64,000 nt of DNA from Marmoricola sp. (lineage in GTDB: Bacteria; Actinomycetota; Actinomycetes; Propionibacteriales; Nocardioidaceae): NCBI GenBank assembly GCA_025965195.1, contig JAOPXK010000024.1:39084-103083 (forward strand). The letters run 5' to 3'. The notes under the pieces are model-generated. The model searched no databases. It was not told the origin of the DNA and was given only the letters and a program-made list of their open reading frames with translations. Position numbers and translations under genes: made by a program. This document shows, piece by piece, positions 51,261-59,843 of this stretch. How positions within the stretch are numbered: position 1 is the stretch's first letter; each line of letters begins with the position of its first letter.

Positions 51261-52853
51261 CTAGCCCAGGAGCACGCGCGCTCGACCCGACCTCTTGGCG
51301 CGATACAGCGCAGCATCGGCGCCCCGGGTCAGGGTGTGCAGGTCGTCGCCGTGGAAGCCCAGTTCGGCCACCCCGGCGCTGAAGCTGATGCTCAGCGACG
51401 ACTGCGGCCGCCCCGGGAGGACGATCGGGGTGCCGCGGATCGATTCGAGGAAGCCGGTGAGGCGCTGACGCGCGTCCACCCCCGACATGCCGAGGGTCAC
51501 GATTACGATTTCCTCACCACCCCACCGGGCTACGACGTCTTCGCCCCGGAACTCCTCGGTCAGACGCTCTGCGAGCCAACGCAGCACCAGGTCACCGATG
51601 CCGTGACCGTGGGTGTCGTTGACCCGCTTGAAGTGATCGATGTCGAGCAGCGCCAGTGACAGTGGCTGCTGGTGGCGGCTGGCGAGCGCGCTCAGTCGGT
51701 CGAAGTCGATCTCCAGCCGCCGGCGGTTGACCAAGCCGGTCAGTGGGTCGGTGTCGGCCAGTGCGCGGTAGAGCGCTACGCGGTCGAGGCGGTTTCGGAT
51801 CCGGGCCCGCACTTCGGAGGCCACCAGTGGTTTGCTGACGTAGTCGTCGGCTCCGGCGGCGAAGATGGCGTCGACGGCGGCCGGGTCGGTGCTCGCGGTC
51901 AGGAACAGGACGGGCAGGGTTGACCAGCGTGGGTCGGTGCGGATGATTCGGCACAGCGCGATCCCGTCGAGGTGCGGCATGTCGAGGTCGAGCACGACGA
52001 GATCCGGCCCCGTCTGCTCGAGCATCGCCCAGAACTTGCGCGGATCCTCGAGGGTGGTGCAATCAATCGGTTCGGTGGCGAGCACTGCCGGCAGAGCTGC
52101 CAACATGACGGGGTCGTCGTCGACCGCGAGGATTCGGAACTGTCCGTTCCGGGGCTGCTTGAACAGGGACTTCGCTGCCGCCGCGACATCGATGGGTGAT
52201 CCGGTGCGGGGCAGCACCAGAGAGGCGCCCGCACTGGTGGCGGTCCGATGATCGGTGAGGGATGCGGTGTCGGCGAGCGCGAGGATGGGAACCGGCGGTT
52301 GCCGTTCGGAGTAGCCACGAATGAGGCCCTCAGCGTTGGGCGCGGCGAGGTCGATGATGGCTAACTCGATGTCGGATTCTCTCGGGTCGTGTGCGATGTT
52401 GAGGCCCAGTGCCGACGCGGTCCCGCGAATCTGCGCGTCGAGGTCATCAGCCGCATGCAGGGCAAGCACCCGGCCATCGGGCCGCAGCGGTTCCTGTTGC
52501 TCCGGCGCCGGAGCCTGGTTGCCGGACAGGATCGTTCGCAGGGCGGCGGCATCGGTCGCGAGGCGATGGACTGCGTCCGGGTGGAGGGGGTGGGCGAACG
52601 CGTCCTCGAGCCGTCGCGCCGGTTCGGTGGCCTCGGGAAAGCCGAACGTACCGGCCGTTCCGGCGAGCCGATGCGCGGCGCGTTCCGCAGCCCGCTGTTG
52701 CGGCTCGTCGAGCGCGCCCGTCTCGAGCTGGGTGACGGCCGCGTCGATGGCTGCCAGCTCCTCGGCGAAGGACGCGCGGGCGTGCTGATAGATCGCCTGC
52801 AGCCGTTCCCGGGTCTTCGCCTCGATCTCGGGACTCGGCGGTGGCCAGGTCAC
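51261..52853 (-). CDS. Hpt-receiver-GGDEF diguanylate cyclase
   Basis: The 530-residue protein has, in order, an Hpt domain with the phospho-His in AAHRLAGTAGTFGF (about 65-80), a receiver-like domain of weak sequence (about 145-250), and a full receiver (FRILAVDDDPVMLAALP; VVLDLDMPHLDG; VSKPLV). A GGDEF domain at about 375-525 follows. The active site is RWGGEEIVIV and the inhibitory RxxD site is RGED five residues earlier, so it should make c-di-GMP with product inhibition. GTGA overlap joins it to the upstream receiver gene. Confidence 0.93.
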   Translation of the reverse strand: MTWPPPSPEIEAKTRERLQAIYQHARASFAEELAAIDAAVTQLETGALDEPQQRAAERAAHRLAGTAGTFGFPEATEPARRLEDAFAHPLHPDAVHRLATDAAALRTILSGNQAPAPEQQEPLRPDGRVLALHAADDLDAQIRGTASALGLNIAHDPRESDIELAIIDLAAPNAEGLIRGYSERQPPVPILALADTASLTDHRTATSAGASLVLPRTGSPIDVAAAAKSLFKQPRNGQFRILAVDDDPVMLAALPAVLATEPIDCTTLEDPRKFWAMLEQTGPDLVVLDLDMPHLDGIALCRIIRTDPRWSTLPVLFLTASTDPAAVDAIFAAGADDYVSKPLVASEVRARIRNRLDRVALYRALADTDPLTGLVNRRRLEIDFDRLSALASRHQQPLSLALLDIDHFKRVNDTHGHGIGDLVLRWLAERLTEEFRGEDVVARWGGEEIVIVTLGMSGVDARQRLTGFLESIRGTPIVLPGRPQSSLSISFSAGVAELGFHGDDLHTLTRGADAALYRAKRSGRARVLLG

Positions 52854-53227
52854 TTGTCCCAGCCGAGGAGGTCGGCAATCTGCCCGGGCAGCTCGAGTGG
52901 GTCGAACGGTTTGGCGAGCACTCCCGCGACGCCGAGCCGTTCCCAACGCCGTCGCTCTGCGGGCTGCACCTTCGCGGTGAGCAGCACGACCGGTACGTCG
53001 CACGTGCGTCCGTCGGCCTGCAGCCTGGCGAACGTGGTCGGGCCGTCCATCGCGGGCATCATCACATCGAGAAGGATGGCGTCCGGGGGGACGGCAACGG
53101 CAAGGTCCAAGGCCTCCAGACCGCTGGAGGCGACCTCGACCTCCCAGCCGGCCACCAGCTCCAGGCTCAGCTTGGCCACTTCGCGGATCGCGTCGTCGTC
53201 GTCCACGACCAGCACCCGCCGACTCAT
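52850..53227 (-). CDS. Single-domain response regulator
   Basis: The 125-residue receiver alone: VLVVDDDDAIREVAKLSLEL, phosphoacceptor in AILLDVMMPAMDGPTT, switch Lys in VLAKPFDPLELPG. With no output domain it should relay phosphate, here between the hybrid kinase encoded upstream and the Hpt domain of the cyclase. It overlaps both genes by 4 nt. Confidence 0.93.
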   Translation of the reverse strand: MSRRVLVVDDDDAIREVAKLSLELVAGWEVEVASSGLEALDLAVAVPPDAILLDVMMPAMDGPTTFARLQADGRTCDVPVVLLTAKVQPAERRRWERLGVAGVLAKPFDPLELPGQIADLLGWDK

Positions 53228-56103
53228 CGGGTGGCCCCGGTGACCACGGCGTCGAGCAGCGCCAGCACCTGTCGCTCGACCTCTTCGGGGTTTGTCCTTG
53301 CCTTGGTGAAGAACTCGGTCGGGCCCAGCCGCAGCCGCTCTCTGTCGTCCTCGTCCAGCTCCAGGGCGCTGTAGACGACCAGCGGGACACGGCAAAGACG
53401 TGGATCCTCGCGTAGCCAGTCGACCAGCGCGAACCCGTCGCTGTCGGGGAGCAGCAGGTCCAGCAGGAGCAGATCGGGTGCGATGTCGCGGCTCAGCCGC
53501 AGCGCATCCCGGGCGGTGTGGGCATGCACCGCCATCACCCCGTGCTCCGCGAACAGCGCGGCCAGCACCTGCGTGAGCGCCGGGTCGTCCTCGACGATCA
53601 GGACACACGGTCGCGGGTCACCGGGGTCGCCGGCGGTGATGGCGCCCTCGAGCGCGGCCAGCAGCCCGGCGACGTCGAGAGGTTTGGTCAGCCATGCCGC
53701 CACGGGTACAGGCGCGGGACCGGGCTGGCTGCCGCTGACGATCAGGACCGGCACGTCGTGGGTCCGTTCGTCGGCGCGGAGGCCGGCGATGGCCGTCCAG
53801 CCGTCCAGGCCGGGCAACGTCAGGTCCATCAGCACCGCGGCCGGTATCTGCTGAGCGGCCAGGGTCAGCGCCTCTTCGCCCGAGGCCGCGGCAAGCACCG
53901 CGTAGCCATGCGAGCTGAGCAGGTCGCTGATCACGGTCCGGGTGGCCAGGTCGTCCTCGCACACCAGCACGGTCGGCCTGGATCGATCACCGTCCGGCGT
54001 TGTCTCGGGCTTGGCGGAGGTGCCGACCACGGGGAGGGTGAAGCACAAGGTGGCACCGATGCCCGGTTCGCTCTGCACCCAGATCCGGCCGCCGTGCTGC
54101 TCGACGATTCCGCGGGAGATCGCCAGACCAAGTCCGGACCCTTCCTTCTCACGGGTGTCCGAGGCGTCCACCTGGGCGAAACGCCCGAAGACGGCCTCGG
54201 ACTGGTCGGGCGGGATGCCGGCGCCCTCATCGCTGACGCAGAACAGCACCACGTTGTCCTGTTCCTCGGTGGCGACACGGACGGTGCCTTGTGGTGGGGA
54301 GAACTTGATCGCGTTGGAAAGCAGGTTGGCGATCGTCTGCACGATCCGGTCAGCATCCGCATCGACAGTGCCCACGACTGCGCCGATCTCCACATGCACC
54401 TCGGCCTCGGCGGCGAGCCCGCGCATCTCGGCGACCGCGCGGCCAACGAGGTTGGCGGCCGGCCAGGCTTGTCGGTGCAGCGCGAGCCCGCCGGAGGCTA
54501 TCCGCTCAACGTCGAGGATGTCGTTGATCAGCCGGATCAGCCGGTCCGTTGACTCCACCGCGATGTGCACCATCCGTTGCGCCTTCGGTGGAGCCTCCTC
54601 GAGCAGACCCCCTTGTAGCAGGCCCAGTGCGCCGCGCAGCGAAGTGAGCGGGGTGCGCAGCTCGTGGCTGACCACCGAGACGAACTCGTCCTTCATCCGG
54701 TCCACTGCCCGCCGCTCGGTCACATCGCGGAACATCAACACCGCGCCGGTGACCTCGTCGGCGTCGCGACTCGGGGCGACCGTCAGCTCGACGGAGAGGT
54801 CCGTGCCGTCCGCGCGTCGGTAGGTCTCGTCGGTGACCGTCCGGATCTGCCCATCGGCCAAGGCCTCGGCGATTGGATCAAGCTCTGCCGGGATGGGCTC
54901 TCCGTCGAGGCCGCGGGGATCGGTCACTTCGTGGAACGAGCGCCCGACCAGCTCGTCGGCTGAGCGGCCCAGCAACGCCGCGGCTGCCGGGTTGGCGAAG
55001 GTCAACCGTCCGGACCGGTCGAGGCCGACGATGCCCTCACCGGCGCCGTCCAGGATCGAGGTGTGGCGGTGCGTGAGCTGCTCCAGCTCCTGGGTCCTGC
55101 CGCGCACGAGATCCTCGAGATGGCCGGTGAGCATGATGTTGTCGGCCAGCGTGAGCATGTGGCGGACCACCAGCAGCGCCAACATCGCGAGCAGGAGGCC
55201 GACGAGGACCCCGTCGGTGAGCCGGGAGGGGCTGCTCCCGACCAGGACCAGCACCACGACCACGGGCGCATAGGGCAGGAGTTCGCGGACCGGCGCACGC
55301 GGATCGGCGCGGTCATCGGACGTCTCCTGCCCAACCGGCGTCAGCGCGGCCAGCCCGAGCAGCAAGTACCCGAAGGTCCACCCGAGATCCAATCCGGTCC
55401 CGGCCGCATCCTTACCCTGCAGCGCGAGGTAGGCGAGTCCCGTGTCGGCGCACGCAATCGCCGCGAAAGCAGCGGCCACCAAGAACATCGGCACACGCTC
55501 GCGCCCGGCCGCGCGCACTGCCAGGCTGCAGGCGATGGAGATGATCACGATGTCGGTGACCGAGTAGTACAGAAGCACGGCCAGATAGTTCCAACCGGTC
55601 TGGTCCCGCTGCTCCAATAGCGGCCCGATGACCAGGATCCAGCTGATGAACAACAAAGCGGCGCCGACGATCAGGCCATCGGCGATCGCTCGCGCACTCG
55701 CCGCCGACGACAGCGCCCTGCTGGGCAGGACGAGCATCGCAGCGACCGCGAACGGCACCGCGGCGACGTAGAAGACATCAGACGGCCCGGGAAAGGGCTG
55801 ATTCTCCGGCGCCAGCACCTGGTAGTAGAACCAGACCGTGTTGCCGACGGCGTACGACACCGCCGCCGCGCCCAGCAACCACCAGGGCAACCGCCTTTCC
55901 GGGGCCCGCGACCGCGCAGCTCGGAAACATGCGAACGCCGCGAGGACCGCGAACACCACCAAGCTCGCGTCGGTCACCGCGCGCCCCGCCGCCTCGCCTC
56001 CGATATCAGCCACCTCGAAAGCAACCAGAGCCACGCCGACCACGAGGCAGCCGATCGCCGTCGTCCCGAACAATCGCCATTCAGAAGTTGCCACCCGAGA
56101 CAT
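53224..56103 (-). CDS. Hybrid sensor histidine kinase (membrane, PAS, two receivers)
   Basis: The 959-residue protein has an N-terminal membrane sensor of about eight to ten helices (10-325) and a PAS domain (about 345-460; GIVGLDRSGRLTFANPAAAA). The HisKA domain carries the phospho-His in SVVSHELRTPLTSL and the ATPase has LLSNAIKFSP, DEGAGIPP and GSGLGLAIS. Two receivers follow (AAVLMDLTLPGLDGW; LLLLDLLLPDSDGF). It heads a three-gene relay to a diguanylate cyclase. Confidence 0.95.
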   Translation of the reverse strand: MSRVATSEWRLFGTTAIGCLVVGVALVAFEVADIGGEAAGRAVTDASLVVFAVLAAFACFRAARSRAPERRLPWWLLGAAAVSYAVGNTVWFYYQVLAPENQPFPGPSDVFYVAAVPFAVAAMLVLPSRALSSAASARAIADGLIVGAALLFISWILVIGPLLEQRDQTGWNYLAVLLYYSVTDIVIISIACSLAVRAAGRERVPMFLVAAAFAAIACADTGLAYLALQGKDAAGTGLDLGWTFGYLLLGLAALTPVGQETSDDRADPRAPVRELLPYAPVVVVLVLVGSSPSRLTDGVLVGLLLAMLALLVVRHMLTLADNIMLTGHLEDLVRGRTQELEQLTHRHTSILDGAGEGIVGLDRSGRLTFANPAAAALLGRSADELVGRSFHEVTDPRGLDGEPIPAELDPIAEALADGQIRTVTDETYRRADGTDLSVELTVAPSRDADEVTGAVLMFRDVTERRAVDRMKDEFVSVVSHELRTPLTSLRGALGLLQGGLLEEAPPKAQRMVHIAVESTDRLIRLINDILDVERIASGGLALHRQAWPAANLVGRAVAEMRGLAAEAEVHVEIGAVVGTVDADADRIVQTIANLLSNAIKFSPPQGTVRVATEEQDNVVLFCVSDEGAGIPPDQSEAVFGRFAQVDASDTREKEGSGLGLAISRGIVEQHGGRIWVQSEPGIGATLCFTLPVVGTSAKPETTPDGDRSRPTVLVCEDDLATRTVISDLLSSHGYAVLAAASGEEALTLAAQQIPAAVLMDLTLPGLDGWTAIAGLRADERTHDVPVLIVSGSQPGPAPVPVAAWLTKPLDVAGLLAALEGAITAGDPGDPRPCVLIVEDDPALTQVLAALFAEHGVMAVHAHTARDALRLSRDIAPDLLLLDLLLPDSDGFALVDWLREDPRLCRVPLVVYSALELDEDDRERLRLGPTEFFTKARTNPEEVERQVLALLDAVVTGATR

Positions 56104-56384
56104 GTAGACCTCAGCTCATGTTCAGTTCGGCACAGCGCCCGCGCTGGTCATCTCACATACTGGCACGCCCGCAGCTGGTTCGTCGGCGTTGACTGAATTG
56201 TCGGCACCAGGGTCCGTGGCCGCCTGGCGGCGCAACGAGCCGAGTGCGTCGGCGAGTCCTCCCGCTCGGCCAGTCCTCGTCCGGTGACATCTTTGGGGGC
56301 AGGGCGGCTCCGGTCTGGGGATCTCGCCGAGCCACCGTACGGATGGAGACCGGCCTGGTCGGAGGTCTGGAGACGGTGACGTCC

Positions 56385-56690
56385 GGCCCGGATCGTTGCG
56401 ACATCGCGGAGCCAGCCGAACAGCGCAGGCCCGGTCGGGTCGTCGAGGCCCTCGCACCAGCTCAGCTCGGGGTGCCACTGGACGCCGAGGACCGGCCAAC
56501 TGCCGCCGGCGTACTCGATTGCTTCGATGACGTCGTCGTCGGCCCAGGCTGTGGGCCGCCACCAGGGGCCTGGGTCAGCGACCGCCTGCCGGCGCAGGGC
56601 GGATGTGCGCACCCGTGGACCGACCAGGTCGTGCAGGACGGAACCGTGGACGAGCTCGCGAAGGAATGACACCTCGGAGATCTCGACCGC
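56385..56690 (-). pseudogene. Remnant of class I glutamine amidotransferase (peptidase C26 type)
   Basis: Minus-strand translation shows only the C-terminal part of a PuuD-like amidotransferase: VHGSVLHDLVG, RRQAVADPG, DDDVIEAIEYAGG and the His motif VLGVQWHPELSW. The N-terminal half with the nucleophile Cys is absent, and the usual NSxHHQAV stretch reads TSALRRQAV. The frame then runs on into unrelated residues. It is a decayed fragment bounded on the right by the scar at 56677. Confidence 0.65.
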
Positions 56691-56745
56691 CAAGCAGCTC
56701 GAGGAGATCCAGCGGATCGCCCGGCGGGTGGTCCGCTGACCGGAC
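56677..56745 (+). pseudogene. Deletion scar of a second DUF6492/methyltransferase gene
   Basis: The plus strand encodes EISTAKQLEEIQ joined directly to RIARRVVR and a stop. Both pieces are found, about 230 bp apart, in the gene at 48599: around 49914-49954 and at 50186-50217 (31 of 32 nt identical for the latter, including bases beyond the stop). The two ends of a former paralogue thus remain after an internal deletion. Confidence 0.75.
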
Positions 56746-56839
56746 AGGTTTTCCACAAGGCTTGAGATCGGGGGTTTCGGACCGGCGTCCGGAGGGGTAG
56801 AACTTCGGCCAACAGTTCTCGGGATGTGCGGAGCCCCGT

Positions 56840-58114
56840 ATGACGTCGAACCTGACGACACCGGTCGCGGCTGCCCATCGAGTGGACTCGACGCTGGTCG
56901 ATGATCTCGATGCGCAGGTGCGTGACGTCGTACGCCGTGAGGGCGTCGACCCCCAGCGAGATGCCGTCCGGGTACGCCGGATCGCCGAGCAGGTCATCCG
57001 CTCGCACGACGAACGCAGCCTGACCGGTGCGGTGACGCCGGTGCCCGATGCTCCCGGTGTCGTCGGCGAACTGGTGGCGAGGGTCTCCGGCTTCGGGGCG
57101 CTCCAGCGCTATCTCGACGATCCCGACGTCGAGGAGATCTGGATCAACGCCCCCGAGCGGGTCTTCGTGGCTCGCGGAGGTCGGCACGAGCTGACCACCA
57201 CCATGTTGACGCACGCGCAGGTCCAGGAGCTCGTCGAGCGGATGCTGAAGTCGAGCGGCCGCCGGATCGACCTGAGTCAGCCGTTCGTCGACGCGATGTT
57301 GCCCCAAGGCCATCGGCTGCACGTCGTACTCGAAGGGATCAGCCGCGACTTCGCGGCAGTGAACATCCGGAAGTTCGTGCTGCGCGCGGCCAGGCTCTCC
57401 GACCTCGTCGAGCTCGGGTCGATGACTACCCCGGCATGCCGCTTCCTCGAGGCCGCCGTGCTCGCGGGCCTCAACATCGTCGTCGCCGGCGGCACCCAGG
57501 CGGGCAAGACCACCATGTTGAACTGCTTGGCCGCAGCGATCCCGGGCGGCAACCGGATCGTCTCGGTCGAAGAGGTCTGGGAGCTGGCCTTCAACCATCC
57601 CGACTGGGTCAGCCTGCAGACCCGTCAGGCCGGACTCGAAGGCACCGGCGAGGTGACGCTGCGTGACCTGGTGCGGGAGTCACTCCGGATGCGGCCCACC
57701 CGGATCGTTGTCGGCGAGGTCCGCTCGGCCGAGAGCCTCGACCTGTTGCTGGCGTTGAACTCCGGGCTTCCCGGGATGGCGACGCTGCACGCGAACAGCG
57801 CCCGCGAGGCCCTGGTCAAGCTGTGCACGCTGCCGTTGCTCGCGGGTGAGAACATCTCCTCCCGCTTCGTGGTGCCCACGGTTGCCGCGAGCGTCGACCT
57901 GGTGGTCCACCTCGGCATCGATGCCGCCGGTGTGCGTCGCGTCAACGAGATCGTCGCCGTCACGGGCCGCGTCGAGAACGACATCATCGAGATCGAGCCG
58001 TTGTTCCACCGCACCGGCGACCGGCTGCTTCGTGCCGGCGGCATGCCGGGGCGCCTCGAAGCCTTCGAGCGCGCCGGGATCGATGTGCACGCCCTCCTGC
58101 GCAGGGACTGCTGA
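56840..58114 (+). CDS. cpaF: CpaF-family secretion ATPase (Tad pilus)
   Basis: The 424-residue hexameric ATPase powers Tad-type pilus or secretion systems. It has the N-terminal FGALQRYLDDPDVEEIWIN block, Walker A VVAGGTQAGKTTMLN, the Asp box region RIVSVEEVWELAF and GLPGMATLHANSAREAL with the conserved His box. The ATG lies four codons into a frame that opens directly after the decayed region. Its stop overlaps the tadB start (TGATG). CpaE, the usual upstream partner, is missing here. Confidence 0.93.
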   Translation: MTSNLTTPVAAAHRVDSTLVDDLDAQVRDVVRREGVDPQRDAVRVRRIAEQVIRSHDERSLTGAVTPVPDAPGVVGELVARVSGFGALQRYLDDPDVEEIWINAPERVFVARGGRHELTTTMLTHAQVQELVERMLKSSGRRIDLSQPFVDAMLPQGHRLHVVLEGISRDFAAVNIRKFVLRAARLSDLVELGSMTTPACRFLEAAVLAGLNIVVAGGTQAGKTTMLNCLAAAIPGGNRIVSVEEVWELAFNHPDWVSLQTRQAGLEGTGEVTLRDLVRESLRMRPTRIVVGEVRSAESLDLLLALNSGLPGMATLHANSAREALVKLCTLPLLAGENISSRFVVPTVAASVDLVVHLGIDAAGVRRVNEIVAVTGRVENDIIEIEPLFHRTGDRLLRAGGMPGRLEAFERAGIDVHALLRRDC

Positions 58115-58962
58115 TGGGTGCCGTCGTAGGTCTGGGAGTCGGCGTCGGGATCCTGCTGATCTGGTCGGCGTTCGTGCTACCCGCTGCGCCGAAGGTGTCC
58201 CGGAGTGGTCGGCTCGGCCGGCTGCTCGCGAGTGCGGGTCTGGGCGAAGTCAGCCCGGTCGGCTTCGTCCTCGTCTGTGTTGTCTTCGCGATGGTCGGCT
58301 TCCTCGCCGTTCAGGTGGCATCCCGCACCGTGCCCGTCGCCCTCGCGTTCGCGACCATCGGTGGCTATCTCCCTGTTGGCGTGCTGCGAGGCCGCGCTCG
58401 ACGGCGGCAGCGCGAGTTCGCCGAGGTCTGGCCCGAGGCCGTCGACAACCTGGCATCCGCCGTCCGGGCAGGGATGTCGCTACCCGAGGCGCTGTCAGCG
58501 CTGGCGATCCGGGGACCGGAGCCTCTGCGCGCTGCCTTCGCCGGGTTCTCCCTCGACTACCAGGTCAGCGGACGGTTTGCCGACTCGCTCGATCGGCTGA
58601 AGACCCGGCTCGCGGATCCCGTCGGGGACCGTGTCGTCGAAGGACTTCGGGTCGCGCGCGAGGTCGGCGGCGGGGACCTCGGCCGGTTGCTCCGCGGGCT
58701 GTCCGGCTACCTCCGGGACGATGCACGGACGAGGTCCGAGCTCGAGTCCAGACAGGCGTGGACGGTGAACGGCGCTCGGCTGGCGGTGTCAGCGCCGTGG
58801 CTGGTGTTGCTTCTGCTGTGCTTCCAGAAGGACGTGATCAGCCGTTACGCCACTGGTGCCGGAGTGCTGGTTCTCCTCGTTGGTGCGGGTGCGTGCACTG
58901 TCGCGTACTGGCTGATGATGCGGATCGGCCGACTGCCGATCGAACGACGGATCCTGTCGTGA
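58114..58962 (+). CDS. tadB: TadB-like inner-membrane platform protein
   Basis: The 282-residue type II secretion F-domain protein has two N-terminal helices, a cytoplasmic F domain (AVDNLASAVRAGMSLPEALS; VARVGG-like REVGGGDLGRLLRGL) and two C-terminal helices. With TadC it forms the membrane platform moved by CpaF. It overlaps cpaF by 1 nt and tadC by 4 nt. Confidence 0.9.
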   Translation: MGAVVGLGVGVGILLIWSAFVLPAAPKVSRSGRLGRLLASAGLGEVSPVGFVLVCVVFAMVGFLAVQVASRTVPVALAFATIGGYLPVGVLRGRARRRQREFAEVWPEAVDNLASAVRAGMSLPEALSALAIRGPEPLRAAFAGFSLDYQVSGRFADSLDRLKTRLADPVGDRVVEGLRVAREVGGGDLGRLLRGLSGYLRDDARTRSELESRQAWTVNGARLAVSAPWLVLLLLCFQKDVISRYATGAGVLVLLVGAGACTVAYWLMMRIGRLPIERRILS

Positions 58963-59825
58963 CACCGGTGATGTCCGGAGTGTTCCTCGGTGGGCTGTTC
59001 GGCGCCGGGCTCTGGCTGGCCATCGATCGGATCATCGTGGCGCGGCGTACGCCGTTCGCCATGCGCGTCCTGCCCTACCTCCGGGACCTGCCCCAGACGC
59101 CTCGGCTCACTCCGGTCAGCGTCGAGCCGACGTCCGCGTTCGTCGGTGTCTTCGGTCCGTTGCTACGCGCAGGCGCCGATCTTGTGGAGCGGATCCTCGG
59201 TGGTGCCGGCTCGGTACGTCGTCGCATCGACCGAGCGGACCTCAACCTCTCGGTGCACGACTTCCGCGTCGAGCAGGTGGTCTGGGGGCTCGTCGCGTTT
59301 GTGACAACCGCGGCTCCTTCGACGTTGATCGCACTGCGCTCGCCGGCGCGCGCTGTCCCGCTACTGATCTTCTGCGTCATCGCGTTCGCCCTTGGTGTGC
59401 TGCTGCGTGAGAACAAGCTGACCGCGCAGGTGACCCGACGCGAGCGCCGGATCCTCGAGGAGTTCCCGACCGTTGCCGAGCTTCTGGCACTGGCCGTGGC
59501 GGCGGGTGAGAGCCCGGTCGCTGCTCTGGACCGGGTGGTCCAGCGCTGCCACGGCGAGCTGTCCAGCGATCTGCGACGAGTCCTGGCCGAGGTACGCACC
59601 GGCACTCCGGTTGCTCGCGCCTTCGACGATCTCGCTGCCCGATCCGGGCTGCCGGTGGTCTCGCGGTTCGCCGAGGGCCTCGCGATCTCCGTCGAACGAG
59701 GCACGCCGCTTGCCGACGTACTGCATGCGCAGGCGGGTGATGTGCGCGAGGCCGGTCGTCGGGCGCTCATCGAGTCCGGCGCCCGCCGCGAGGTCTTCAT
59801 GATGGTTCCAGCCAATATCGGTTAG
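58959..59825 (+). CDS. tadC: TadC-like platform protein, C-terminus truncated
   Basis: The 288-residue protein starts at GTG 58959 (or ATG 58971) and has the T2SSF domain (EEFPTVAELLALAVAAGESP; RFAEGLAISVERGTPLADVL). It ends ...SGARREVFMMVPANIG and stops, where TadC proteins go on from MMVP into a final membrane helix of about 25 residues. The missing helix coincides exactly with the start of the integrase-bearing element. The product may be non-functional or lack its last helix. Confidence 0.88.
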   Translation: MTPVMSGVFLGGLFGAGLWLAIDRIIVARRTPFAMRVLPYLRDLPQTPRLTPVSVEPTSAFVGVFGPLLRAGADLVERILGGAGSVRRRIDRADLNLSVHDFRVEQVVWGLVAFVTTAAPSTLIALRSPARAVPLLIFCVIAFALGVLLRENKLTAQVTRRERRILEEFPTVAELLALAVAAGESPVAALDRVVQRCHGELSSDLRRVLAEVRTGTPVARAFDDLAARSGLPVVSRFAEGLAISVERGTPLADVLHAQAGDVREAGRRALIESGARREVFMMVPANIG

Positions 59826-59843
59826 AGGGCTTACCCTAGACCC
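59795..59843. other. Probable left attachment site (attL) of integrated element
   Basis: Host-like tadC coding sequence ends near the codons for FMMVP (about 59792-59812). The following bases encode only ANIG and a stop before the integrase. The crossover therefore lies around 59803-59822. The core cannot be fixed without the right end, which is outside the window. Confidence 0.6.
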
